64,000 nucleotides of DNA from Acetivibrio saccincola (lineage in GTDB: Bacteria; Bacillota; Clostridia; Acetivibrionales; Acetivibrionaceae). This document shows, one piece after another, positions 1 through 9,029 of this stretch (the first letter of the stretch is position 1; every line of letters starts with the position of its first letter). The translations under genes and the position numbers were made by a program. The notes under the pieces were generated by a model. The model made no database searches. It was not told the origin of the DNA and saw only the letters and a list, made by a program, of their open reading frames with translations. The stretch covers positions 2,542,001 to 2,606,000 of the forward strand of contig NZ_CP025197.1 of assembly GCF_002844395.1 (NCBI RefSeq). The letters are read 5' to 3'.

Positions 1-1744
1 CCCTCTCCTCTCTTCCAAATTTTAGTTTTTCAGATATAAATAAAATAAGTTTTTCCACAATGGTGCCGGGAAATTCTAAAAGTTCCCTTATTGTTTCCAT
101 ATTCTCTGTAAAATCCGCCCATATATCACTTTTTAAAAGCTCCTTTGGTATTTCCGAAATTTCAATCTCCCCTGCCATCGGGTAGAGAAGTTTTTCCACA
201 GGGTATCTTTTTAAAAAATTCTTAAGAATTTTCTTTTGGTCTGCTTTTTTACTTCCATCAACGTTTTTTTCTTCTTCCAACTCTTCTTTTTCTTTTGTTT
301 CCCCTGTCACTCCGGCCTCCCCTAGGTCTTCAATGCTTCCAATATCCTCATCATAGGAGTCAGGCAGAAAACACTCATCCAGCATATTAAAAAGCTTTTC
401 ACCGCTTTCAGGCATGGCAATAAAATCTATAACCCGCCCAAGTTTTCTGATGGCCTCATTTTTTTCACTTGATGTATTTTCAAGGTGCTCATAAGGTATT
501 TTTCTGTCATCTAACATATCTAAAATTATTTTCATTCTCCAGGTACTGGGCACTAAAATTGCAATGGTTTTATCCGGATGTTTTTTTTGCATATAAGAAG
601 CCCTGTTTACAACAGCCCCGGCCTCTTCTTCCCATGAATCAAATATGGCAGCTTTTATTCCGTATTCGTCTGTTTTAGGATTTGGCATATCATCATTTTC
701 ATCAACTGGTTCTATGTACTGGGGAAGAAGACTTTCCCGGCAGTCTGAAACAGGATGGCTTTCTCTTACATACCTTACAAAATAGTTTGCCAAATCAATT
801 ATATCCTTTGTATTTCTGCTGGACTGGGTAATTCTATACACAGTTGTGGAAGGGTCTTCACAAAAGCTTTTAAAAAGGGTGAAATCACTGTTGCTAAAGG
901 TACTGCATATAGCCTGATTACTGTCCCCTACCCTTAGAAGATTGCCATTTGCTATCATTTTTAATATTTCACTTTGAATGTAATTAGAATCCTGAGCTTC
1001 ATCTTCACATACAAAAGAATATGTTCTTTGGTATTTTTCTAAAAGATGCCTGTCTTCCATAAGCATTTTTTTTGCATTATAAAGCATATCATCAAAATCT
1101 AAATACCCGCCTATTTTAAGCTTTCTGTCATATATTTCATATATCCGGCATGCCCAGTTCAGTATAGAGTCTTTTGGAATGTTTTTGCATAATTTCCTTG
1201 CATCCCTTGAAGTTATCCCCCGTACTTTAAAATTGCTTATGGCAGAAAGCATAATATTGCAGAGTCTGTCGTGCCAATTTTTATAAATTTCCTGTCCTTT
1301 TCCTGCAGATATACCATCTATGTCTAAATACAATTTAAATTCCCTGTCATTATGCCTTTTCCATTCATCAATGGCACTTGAAATCAAATGTATTTTTTCA
1401 ACACCGTCTATTACTTCAAACTCCTCATTGGTAATGACAAGGTCAGGTTTTTCTTTTATTATCTGAAGGCAAAGGCCGTGTATTGTGGATACAAAATAAT
1501 CCTTTGTCCCTAAAATTCCTCTTTTTTGAAGTTCTGCCGCAATTCTTTGCTTAAAATTATTAACGGCACTGTTCATATATGTAACAATAAGTATCTTTCC
1601 CGGTCTGTGTAAGCCCTTACTTATCATCTCAACCGCCCACTGGGTAAGGGAATATGTTTTCCCCCCTCCGGGGATGGCAGGTATTGCACAATATCCGCCC
1701 CGGTACTGCTCCACCAGCTCTTTTTGACCTTTTCTAAGTCCCAT
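1..1744 (-). CDS. UvrD/PcrA-type ATP-dependent DNA helicase (C-terminus beyond window)
   Basis: Reading the - strand from an ATG at 1744 gives about 581 residues still open at the window edge, so the C-terminus is missing. The N-terminus holds a Walker A loop IPGGGKTYSLT near residue 26. VCEDEAQDS is an intact superfamily 1 DExQD Walker B motif. VTYMNSAVNNFKQRI (motif Ia) and YRITQSSRN (motif IV-like) follow the usual order, and an acidic insert (EKEELEEEK) lies in the later half. The family uses ATP to unwind DNA from 3' to 5', normally in repair or recombination. A second, degenerate helicase-like gene lies about 1.5 kb upstream on the same strand; in AddAB-like systems such pairs act together, but that is inference here. 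Nuclease motifs cannot be judged because the C-terminus is absent. Confidence 0.85.
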   Translation of the reverse strand, partial: MGLRKGQKELVEQYRGGYCAIPAIPGGGKTYSLTQWAVEMISKGLHRPGKILIVTYMNSAVNNFKQRIAAELQKRGILGTKDYFVSTIHGLCLQIIKEKPDLVITNEEFEVIDGVEKIHLISSAIDEWKRHNDREFKLYLDIDGISAGKGQEIYKNWHDRLCNIMLSAISNFKVRGITSRDARKLCKNIPKDSILNWACRIYEIYDRKLKIGGYLDFDDMLYNAKKMLMEDRHLLEKYQRTYSFVCEDEAQDSNYIQSEILKMIANGNLLRVGDSNQAICSTFSNSDFTLFKSFCEDPSTTVYRITQSSRNTKDIIDLANYFVRYVRESHPVSDCRESLLPQYIEPVDENDDMPNPKTDEYGIKAAIFDSWEEEAGAVVNRASYMQKKHPDKTIAILVPSTWRMKIILDMLDDRKIPYEHLENTSSEKNEAIRKLGRVIDFIAMPESGEKLFNMLDECFLPDSYDEDIGSIEDLGEAGVTGETKEKEELEEEKNVDGSKKADQKKILKNFLKRYPVEKLLYPMAGEIEISEIPKELLKSDIWADFTENMETIRELLEFPGTIVEKLILFISEKLKFGREER

Positions 1745-1937
1745 AGTCCCCCTCCAAAGCCCTGTTTTAAAATACATGCATCCGTCTGTATACATTATAA
1801 CATGAAAATAACATGAGGTATTTTGCAACATTCATAAAACTTTTTTAAAAAAATTGACAATTTATTAATATATTGTTTATAATGTTTGTAAAGCTACATT
1901 TTGATAATTTGCAGAAAAGGAAAAGAGGTCGCAAATA

Positions 1938-2868
1938 ATGAAAAAAATCATTATAATTGGTTTGATAATTGCCCTAATGAGTCTCGTTTCATGTAATAAT
2001 GCTTCAAATACTTCACAGGATGCCCATTATGTTAAGCAAGTTGAAATAACAAAAAACAAAGAATACCTGGATTTAATAAGTTCTAACGATAAACTTCTGT
2101 TTAATATGAGCGGTAGCTATTTATTATGTACAAAGGACAATGAATATGAAATTACTTTAGAAGAATATACCAGAAACTACCAAGCTTTTTTTATCAGACA
2201 GCGGAAATACTGTTTTTTACAACACTAACAGCGCAAATGAAAAGGGAAAATTAAAATATTACCATATAGATAAAAATGAAAGCGGCGATTTATTAGAAGA
2301 CATGGACATAGAAATTGACGAGTATGTTTCCCTCATTTCTTATAAATCCGATAAAATACTTGTATTATGCGGCAACTTAAGTGAACAAACCGGTAAAACT
2401 GAAACAAATATTTTAATGGAAATAGACTTAAAAAATGAAACTTACCGTAAAACAGAACTACCCTTTACTCCCAGCGGTGCATGGGTATACAACGGTCTTG
2501 CATACTTTGGGCACAATATTGGTATCCTGTGTTCATACAAAGAACTTAAAAACACAAACCAGGTTCTTGTGATACTTGACAAAGAAGGAAACATCCTGGA
2601 GGAGACAGAAATATATGAAAAAGATACAATGTGCAACATTTCACCCTCCCCGGACGGCAGTAAGTTTACTTATCAGACAGGCACGTCACCTGTGGATTTA
2701 AAACTATATGATTTAAAAAATAAAACAAGCAAAACTTTGTCCTCATCAGAGGATGCATACTGCATTTCATCCGCATGGGGACAAAGCAGCGGAAATCTCT
2801 ATTACATAACATACGAAGAAAATTCAAATAAATATACACTTCACGTTTTAGAAAAAGATAAACTTTAA
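1938..2868 (+). pseudogene. Secreted lipoprotein with beta-propeller-like repeats, frameshifted
   Basis: The ATG at 1938 follows an AG-rich site (GAAAAGGAAAAGAGG). The N-terminus is a signal peptide with lipobox LVSC, so the product would be a membrane-anchored lipoprotein. Frame 0 runs to a stop at 2226-2228, while the rest of the protein (to the TAA at 2868) is in frame +1. The two frames join at a run of seven T at about 2182-2188. Removing one T gives a continuous protein of about 310 residues reading QAFLSDSGNTVFYN across the join. The C-terminal half contains a TolB/WD40-like unit (SPDGSKFTYQT). The lesion may be a sequencing indel, polymerase slippage or true decay. The function is unknown, and the gene stands alone. 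Confidence 0.65.
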
Positions 2869-2948
2869 GTACCGCCGGCAAGGCAATTAAACAACAATGC
2901 TGTAATGCAATAAATAACTGCAATTCAAAAATTAACACGATATATTGT

Positions 2949-2981
2949 AAGAATCCACTTGCAAGTAATAGGTGGATTCTT
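2949..2981. terminator. Bidirectional terminator hairpin
   Basis: A 10-bp perfect inverted repeat (AAGAATCCAC / GTGGATTCTT) with a 13-nt loop lies between the converging ends of the lipoprotein gene and the small membrane gene. Short T-rich sequence flanks it. Confidence 0.6.
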
Positions 2982-2989
2982 AATATAAC

Positions 2990-3181
2990 TTATTTTTGAA
3001 ATATTATATTTAAAATTCCTACAACAATACAAATAACACCGCCTACATATGTTACTATTGCCTTAGCCATAGACGGTTCTTCAAATTTATAATGTTCCAT
3101 CTTCTCTGAAGCCTTAGACAAAATTTTAGGAAGAAATATCATAAAAAATCCAAATAGTATAAGTAAAATTCCCAATAACAC
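2990..3181 (-). CDS. Small two-helix membrane protein (63 aa), unknown
   Basis: The product has two hydrophobic segments (residues about 2-20 and 42-60) joined by a charged loop that includes KASEKMEHYKFEEP, suggesting an integral membrane mini-protein. The ATG is preceded by GAGAGGG in a plausible ribosome-binding position. It lies downstream of the helicase-like gene on the same strand and could be co-transcribed with it. It matches no family I can name with confidence. Confidence 0.6.
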   Translation of the reverse strand: MLLGILLILFGFFMIFLPKILSKASEKMEHYKFEEPSMAKAIVTYVGGVICIVVGILNIIFQK

Positions 3182-3264
3182 TTTATCACCCTCTCTTTAT
3201 CACTTAAAAATTTATTTTCCTTAAGCTATTATAACCTTATATAAGTACAATTTGCAATTTAAAA

Positions 3265-5343
3265 CTATTTTCCGCCTGATACAATAATCTCATCAAAATA
3301 TTCTGACAGTATGCCGTCATTTTCATATCCGTTGGCAGACAGTACAGATTCAAAAGTTATAAGCTTTTCACCACATCTTTTTAATATTGACCTCATTAAA
3401 ACCGCCAGGTAGCGTTTTTGATTTTCTTCTTCAATATCTTCTGTATAAATATCCTCAGGATTCCACGTCTTTGTAAGTACATGCAAATTTGTTATTTCCT
3501 TTATGCTCCTTGGCGTCCAGTTGCTGCTGCTAAGACTTGTAATAATAGTCACTTTGCTTTGTAGAGAACTTGCAAGATAGGCTACCGGCGTTGATAAAAG
3601 AACAAAATTACCGCTAAGCTTTTCTTCAAGTTCAAATATGCTTTCTGCTGACTTTATCCCTCTTCTTACCACATCTAAAAAATCCTTGCTGGCATTTCTA
3701 TTAAATCTTGAAACCACATCTACAAAAGACTGGGCACTGTCAATAAGCTTTTTGGCTTCAAGAATGTCATTTTGTGACATTTCCTCTGAAATAAGTATCT
3801 CCAAAAAAACCCTTTGAAAAAATTCATGTATCTTAAGAGGCTCTTCTCTTTTCCTGTATTCTTCTATCCAATTTTTAATACATTCATATTTTTCAACATT
3901 ATAATAGCCCACTCTCTCCACAAGCCCCGGAAACTCTATATCAGGAAAACGGGCAAAGGGTCTTTGGCTTAATACCTCTCCTGCAAGTATAGAGCTTCTT
4001 ACAGGATCAATTTTTAAAAGCACTCTTATAAGGGATTTAACATCATCCCTTCCCGGCATAAAACCGTATGCAGGGTGACACAGCTGGGCTAAAGTTATTA
4101 AACCTTGTGTAAAGGGATTGTCTATAACCCTGCTCTTTCTTGAAAGATTTTTTATTTCATACCCTCTCTTCTCTAAAGCCCTTGCTATAACAAACTCTGT
4201 AACCGGGTCTGCATAGTTGGAAATGACAACTATATCTGAGGGATTGTAGCCTTCTTCTTCAATAAGATGTATTATTCTCTCTCCTATATTTTCAAGCATC
4301 TCACTTCTAAGTTCAAAAGGAGGAACCCTTTCAATTTCAGGTCTTGATTTGAATTTGTTGGTTTTTCCGTTCTTTATATTGTCAAACAACATATTTGAAA
4401 ACTCAGTCATAAACTCCTTACATGTATAACATTCCTGTAATTCAATGGTATCTAATTTGTCTATCAGCTCTCTTTTTGTGTATTCATGATTGCTGCCAAA
4501 AGCTTCCCCGTAACCACCCTCATGATTGTATCCTAAAAGACATGTTTTAAGATTTGGCAAAAGCATATTTATAAAATCAACTTCTGTAGGAACACATTCT
4601 TCTATATTGTCCACAATAAGATGTTCAATTCTTTTAAATAACTGTTCTTTATATACAGGATTTTTTAGAAGGTATTTATTGTAAAGTTCTACAGCCATTC
4701 CAAAGTCAAATATTCCAAGCTCCATACAGCGTTTTCTATATCTTTTTAAAATATCGTCCGCTTCAATATATATATTTCTTTTTAGTTCATCTTTTTTTTC
4801 CAAAGCAGAATACAGCCTCTTTCCTATCTCATCATATGGAATATCTGAAATAGCAGCCCTTACCAGGTTTGATGTAAGGTCAATTGCAAGCCGGTCTGTA
4901 AAAGAGGTTACACCTTCAAAAGCCCCTTTGTTTTGTCTTCTCCACTCAATAACTATAGACACTAAAAACTGGGCTGCCTCAAAGGTCAAAAACACCGGTT
5001 TTACATTTTTATTTTTTATTTCATGGCAATTTTTTAATAAAAGAGGGTAATAGGTTTTAATTTCCTCCTGTATAAACCCATAGTAAGAAGTCCTTAAAAT
5101 AGCTCCGGAATGCTCAAGCACCGTTTTTGTTCTCCACTCTAATGACTGGGTTCTGTTTAAAAGGAGTATGAGTATCTTTTCACTGGGGATTTTAAGTTCT
5201 GATACCATGTATTTGTACCTTTCCAATAGTAAAGTGGATTTGCCGCTTCCGGTAGGACCTTTTAAAATCACTTTAGAATTTTCCTGAGGCAAAGTTATTA
5301 CCCTTTTTGCCAAATCACTGAGTATAATGATATATCCCTCCAA
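3265..5343 (-). CDS. Divergent UvrD/AddB-like helicase-family protein, eroded motifs
   Basis: This 692-residue protein has an intact Walker A (LKGPTGSGKSTLLLERY, residues about 28-44) and the general superfamily 1 layout. The Walker B region reads LIVDNIEECVP instead of a DExQD box. The motif VI region reads RSILKRCGEKLI instead of an arginine-finger TRAK-type box. A C-terminal segment (STPVAYLASSLQSKVTIITSL) sits where motif V is expected. No four-cysteine AddB-type iron-sulfur cluster is visible. The best description is a helicase-fold partner protein, probably ATP-binding but not a canonical motor, paired with the UvrD-type gene at 1-1744. The start is uncertain: the frame begins with a TTG that overlaps GGAGGG, and no ATG lies nearby in frame. 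Confidence 0.7.
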   Translation of the reverse strand: MEGYIIILSDLAKRVITLPQENSKVILKGPTGSGKSTLLLERYKYMVSELKIPSEKILILLLNRTQSLEWRTKTVLEHSGAILRTSYYGFIQEEIKTYYPLLLKNCHEIKNKNVKPVFLTFEAAQFLVSIVIEWRRQNKGAFEGVTSFTDRLAIDLTSNLVRAAISDIPYDEIGKRLYSALEKKDELKRNIYIEADDILKRYRKRCMELGIFDFGMAVELYNKYLLKNPVYKEQLFKRIEHLIVDNIEECVPTEVDFINMLLPNLKTCLLGYNHEGGYGEAFGSNHEYTKRELIDKLDTIELQECYTCKEFMTEFSNMLFDNIKNGKTNKFKSRPEIERVPPFELRSEMLENIGERIIHLIEEEGYNPSDIVVISNYADPVTEFVIARALEKRGYEIKNLSRKSRVIDNPFTQGLITLAQLCHPAYGFMPGRDDVKSLIRVLLKIDPVRSSILAGEVLSQRPFARFPDIEFPGLVERVGYYNVEKYECIKNWIEEYRKREEPLKIHEFFQRVFLEILISEEMSQNDILEAKKLIDSAQSFVDVVSRFNRNASKDFLDVVRRGIKSAESIFELEEKLSGNFVLLSTPVAYLASSLQSKVTIITSLSSSNWTPRSIKEITNLHVLTKTWNPEDIYTEDIEEENQKRYLAVLMRSILKRCGEKLITFESVLSANGYENDGILSEYFDEIIVSGGK

Positions 5344-5400
5344 TAACCTTAAGTCCTTTGTATATTATACCATTATAGAAGTGTTAATGAAAGAAAAAAT

Positions 5401-5431
5401 AAATGCCCCAGTAACTAGACTAAGGGCATTT
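5401..5431. repeat. Inverted repeat upstream of helicase-like gene
   Basis: AAATGCCC and GGGCATTT form an 8-bp stem with a 15-nt loop, upstream of the helicase-like gene. It could be a terminator for the + strand or a regulatory hairpin. It lacks a T-run. Confidence 0.4.
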
Positions 5432-5454
5432 AATTAGGGGGTTAAAATGTATTT

Positions 5455-5480
5455 TAGTGAGGTCAATTAGTGAGGTCAAT
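5455..5480. repeat. Tandem 13-nt direct repeat
   Basis: TAGTGAGGTCAAT occurs twice back to back in the intergenic region upstream of the small membrane gene at 5609. It may be a protein-binding site or a replication-slippage duplication; nothing else in the spacer is recognisable. Confidence 0.6.
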
Positions 5481-5608
5481 TAAAGTATTAACCTGTTATT
5501 GTTTTTTTATTCAAGTATTTTAAAATTCATCTTAAATTTTAATTCTATTTTAAAATTTATATGAATAGATATTATAAAATGATTTATCTAAAAAGGAAGG
5601 TTTTTCAT

Positions 5609-5791
5609 ATGAAATCTGTTTACTTTATAACCATTCAAAAAAAACATATTGTACGCTCAATTGTTTTTCTTGTGCTTACAATTTTGTTTATATTGCTAAT
5701 GGGAACTTTTATATCAATAAAAAAAGCTCCCACATTTTTACCTATATCAAATACTGAAGTAATTGCACACCTTCCTCTGAAATATAAATAA
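5609..5791 (+). CDS. Small single-pass membrane protein (60 aa)
   Basis: The ATG at 5609 was chosen over the upstream ATG at 5561 because AAGGAAGG lies 7 bases before it. The product begins MKSVYFITIQKKHIV and has one transmembrane helix (residues about 14-34), then about 25 extracytoplasmic residues. The N-terminus looks like the membrane anchor of clostridial PdaB-type polysaccharide deacetylases, but no catalytic domain follows. It could be a remnant of such a gene or a genuine mini-protein. A strong terminator follows directly. Confidence 0.45.
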   Translation: MKSVYFITIQKKHIVRSIVFLVLTILFILLMGTFISIKKAPTFLPISNTEVIAHLPLKYK

Positions 5792-5797
5792 AAGAGG

Positions 5798-5831
5798 AAA
5801 AGGAGTATAATATGTTTTATACTCCTTTTTC
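5798..5831 (+). terminator. Rho-independent terminator
   Basis: The 12-bp stem AAAAGGAGTATA / TATACTCCTTTT with an 8-nt loop is followed by T residues, just after the small membrane gene. It is A/T-flanked on both sides, so it may also serve the converging chemoreceptor gene. Confidence 0.75.
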
Positions 5832-5857
5832 TCCGTGTGTCTTTTATGTGCCGTCAA

Positions 5858-7713
5858 TTAACTTTTTAAATTATTATTTTTTGATTTTTCCTTATAATCC
5901 CAGTTGATATCCAACATGCCTATTGGGTTTTCTTCTTTCATACTCTCAACAGTATTTTGTTTTTTGCTTTCAGCATTTTCTTTGATCATCTTTATAATCT
6001 CAGGACTTATTTCATTGTATCTAATGGATGAAGAAGCAGTATTTTTCAACTTATATCTACGTACAGAATCTCTTAAGAGATCAGCCTGGCTGCTAAGTTC
6101 TTCACTTGCAGCTGCACTTTCTTCAGATGTAGCGGAATTAGCCTGTATAACTTGTGACACTTGTATAATTCCTTGATTTATCTGCTCAATGGCTGCAGCT
6201 TGTTCATTAGAAGCAACGTCTATATCACTAATTAAAGCAGCTGCCTTTTTAACGCCTTCCACTATTTTGTTAAGGGATTCTGCTGTTTCTTTAGCTATTT
6301 TTGTGCCATTTTCAGTTCTCTTAATTGAGCCTTCAATAAGCTCGGTAGTTTCCTTTGCTGCATTAGCAGACCTTGCGGCAAGATTTCGAACTTCTTCTGC
6401 TACAACAGCAAAACCTTTGCCATGCTGTCCTGCCCTTGCTGCTTCAACTGCTGCATTTAGTGCTAGAATATTAGTCTGAAAGGCTATTTCATCAATTACC
6501 TTTATAATTCTGGATATATCAGAAGAAGAACTATTTATCTCTTCCATTGCTTTAAGCATATCAGCCATCTGTTCACTTCCCTGTTGCGCATTTTCTCTGA
6601 TAGTCTCTGCCAGCACATTTGCTTCATTTGCATTTTCCGCATTATGTCTTGTCTGCGTAGACACTTCTTCAAGAGATGAAGTTAGCTCTTCTACTGTACT
6701 TGCCTGTTCTGCAGAACTTTCTGAAAGCTGTACACTTGAATCTGATATCTGTCTTGCACTGCTTGCTACCTGTTCTGCCGCAGCATTAATACTTCCAAGA
6801 AGTTCATTGTTTTTTTCAATCATTTCGTTTAGCTTCATTCCAAGTATATCCTTGTCAGATTTAATTTTTAATTCCACCGTCAAATCACCGGCTGCAATTT
6901 TTTCCACTGCATAAGCTTGCTCACGGATATTCTCAATCATTTTTCTAAAAGATTGCGCTAAACTTCCAACTTCATCTTTAGTTTTAGCTTCAATATCCAC
7001 TTCTACATCCCCTACTGCAAGTTTCTCTGCAGCATCAACCATTTCATTTATAGGTATGCTTATGCTACGGGATATAAACATTCCTAAGAAAATCGCTAAT
7101 ATTATTCCAATAATTGCTACAAAAATCATGGTGGTTGCAGCAGTTCTGGCAATTTTTGTGTTTTGCTCTATCCTTTCTTTTGCACTTTCTGAATTATAGT
7201 GGATCAAACTTTCAAAGGATTCACGTAATGAGTCTCCGGCGCTGGCTACTTCTGTAAGCAATAATTCCTTTGCCTCCGCCGTTTGCCCGGATAGCACAAG
7301 TTCAATTTCTTCTTGAATTAAAGTATTATATTTTTCCCATTTTGATTTTAACTCTTCATAGACCTTCTGGTCTGCAGCATCTGTAATTACTCCTTCATAC
7401 ATTTTAAAGTATTCTTCTGCATTTGTTTTGTTATTCTTAATTTTTTCTATACTTTCATCCTGACCTTTTTTATCACCTTCAAACAAAAGAAGCCTGCTGG
7501 CATTAAATCTCATCCTTAAAAACTGCAAAGCAGCATCGCTTATATGCTGGATACCCAATGTATTATCTTCATACAAAAGCACATCTGCCTCACTCATATT
7601 ATTCACATTTACCAAGCCAACAATGCCAACTATCCCTGCAATCACTCTGCAACTAGTAAAAATCCAATAATAAGTTTTGCCGATATTTTTAAATTATAAA
7701 ACCAGCTCATCAT
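5858..7713 (-). pseudogene. Methyl-accepting chemotaxis protein, frameshifted in first membrane helix
   Basis: The intact part (from 7645 down) is 595 residues: a periplasmic four-helix-bundle sensor, a second membrane helix (about 170-192), a HAMP domain, and a long MA signalling domain with the conserved hairpin tip ([21 protein letters not shown], split here). The proper start is an ATG ATG at 7713 with AAGGAGGATTAT before it, encoding [22 protein letters not shown]. After VA the sequence reads GCAGAGTGA, giving E then stop. Removing the two-base AG duplication restores [16 protein letters not shown], the usual continuation of this helix. No CheR/CheB-docking pentapeptide is seen at the C-terminus. 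Without its first membrane helix the receptor should not insert correctly, unless the lesion is a sequencing error. Confidence 0.8.
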
Positions 7714-7754
7714 ATAATCCTCCTTGATTTTTTATATTGCGCTGCAAAAATTCC

Positions 7755-7886
7755 TCATTTTTTTATTTTTCTAACGTACATGATTTCCATTACATAAGAC
7801 TCCTTTCCAATGGTAAATGTCAAAAACTTATTCTTATAAGTTTCCTTCTGCTGAACCAATGATTTGGTTTGCAGCGTTTCAGACAT
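7755..7886 (-). pseudogene. cheW: CheW remnant (N-terminal 43 residues)
   Basis: An ATG at 7886 with AAGGAGGTGAA upstream opens a 43-codon frame. Residues 20-36 read KFLTFTIGKESYVMEIM, matching the first beta-strands of CheW, the coupling protein that joins chemoreceptors to CheA. The frame then ends abruptly in RKIKK and a stop, where a full CheW would run about 110 residues further. The next gene is the damaged chemoreceptor, 41 bases downstream. The stub keeps a good ribosome-binding site but cannot fold as CheW. Confidence 0.65.
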
Positions 7887-7926
7887 CCCATTTCACCTCC
7901 TTGTGCAGCGGTTTTATTTATTATAT

Positions 7927-8069
7927 CAGTGACAAAGTCACTGCCCTGCCCAATAAACATTATAATTCCTGGTAAGATATTGGTTTTTTAATATATTAAT
8001 CTTTTAAGTCCATAAAATAACATGATTTTAGCAAACGAAACCAATATCACACCTTAGCTAACGGTTTGC
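7927..8069 (-). promoter_or_regulatory. Possible structured leader upstream of the cheW/MCP remnant
   Basis: The - strand RNA can form a perfect hairpin from CAGTGAC / GTCACTG (7927-7943) just before the cheW ribosome-binding site. It can also form an 11-bp long-range stem between GATATTGGTTT (8038-8048 complement) and AAACCAATATC (7976-7986 complement), extended by GGT/ACC across an internal loop. A competing stem pairs 8064-8069 with 8031-8036 (GCAAAC / GTTTGC). Such mutually exclusive stems are typical of leader regulation, but no known riboswitch class was recognised. The rest of 7887-8477 is AT-rich, with no coding sequence visible. Confidence 0.3.
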
Positions 8070-8477
8070 ATAACTTCTAAATACAATAATAATTAGACTT
8101 TTTTAATTTTTCTTACCTGGGATACATTTGGCATTTAAATTTTAATAAGTGTTTATGTTACGAAAAGAATTCTAATCATCTATTCACCTTCGCTATGAAA
8201 TGAGTTTTAAATATTTATTCACCTTGTTATTTTTTTCACTATCTTATAATAATATATTCTACGCCAATGTCAAATTTCCTTCTTTATTTTTTAAAAAATG
8301 CGAAAAACATCACCTGATATTCCCTTTTGTGGTAAATGTGTAAAGGTCTTAATGCTTTCTTGTGTATGAGTTTAATATTTTTATATTTTAATGTGCTTTA
8401 GTAATAAACTGTACTAATAAGGAAATATTATATAGGACTACAATTTTAATGCTTTAGCATTTTAAAATTAAAAAGGG

Positions 8478-9017
8478 ATGGTGAGGATTTTGACAAAACC
8501 CCAGACCATTAGCGTAACTAAGCCTGTAGGCGAAAACTTTCCTGAAGAAAAATTTAATGAGCTTGAAACATTTATTGATGGATTAAAAACCACCAAAGGA
8601 GCATTAGTTGAAATACTTCACAAAGCCCAAGAAATATTTGGTTACCTTCCAAGGGATGTGCAGCTTTATGTAGCAAGAAAGCTGGGAATTCCGGGTGCAG
8701 AAGTTTTTGGAGTGGTAAGCTTCTACTCGTACTTTACTACAAAACCAAGAGGAAAACACACCATCAGTGTGTGCATGGGAACCGCCTGCTATGTAAGGGG
8801 GGCAGATAAAATTCTTGAAAGACTAAAAGAAAAACTAGGTATTGAGTCCAACGAAGTTACAGAAGACGGGGTATTTACCCTAAAAGACGTAAGGTGCGTT
8901 GGAGCATGTGGACTTGCCCCTGTTGTTATGGTGGATGACAAAGTATATGGGCGCGTAAAAGAAGAAGACTTAGATAATATTTTAAAGTCCTACAGAAATA
9001 AAGAAACTAAAAATTAA
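8478..9017 (+). CDS. hndA: NADH/NADP-linked [FeFe]-hydrogenase subunit A (NuoE/HydC-like)
   Basis: This 179-residue NuoE-family protein has a helical N-terminal domain followed by a thioredoxin-like [2Fe-2S] domain. The cluster ligands are visible as CMGTAC and, later, CVGACG. In Hnd/HydABC enzymes this subunit passes electrons between the flavin subunit and the hydrogenase core in the cytoplasm. It is first in a four-gene operon and ends 13 bases before the next ORF. The true start may be the TTG at 8490, because GGTGAGG lies just before it while the ATG at 8478 has only GGG directly adjacent. Confidence 0.92.
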   Translation: MVRILTKPQTISVTKPVGENFPEEKFNELETFIDGLKTTKGALVEILHKAQEIFGYLPRDVQLYVARKLGIPGAEVFGVVSFYSYFTTKPRGKHTISVCMGTACYVRGADKILERLKEKLGIESNEVTEDGVFTLKDVRCVGACGLAPVVMVDDKVYGRVKEEDLDNILKSYRNKETKN

Positions 9018-9029
9018 GGAAGGTGTAGT

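Noticed and set aside
5343-5460. Insertion sequence or attachment site near the helicase pair
   Set aside because: Only a short inverted repeat and a 13-nt tandem repeat are present; no transposase or integrase fragment was found there.
8030-8070. Possible c-di-GMP-I riboswitch before the chemotaxis remnant
   Set aside because: The stretch has ATGCAAACC and competing stems, but lacks the tetraloop receptor and the GGTAGCC/GGGTTACC-type segment of that class. Only a generic structured leader is claimed.
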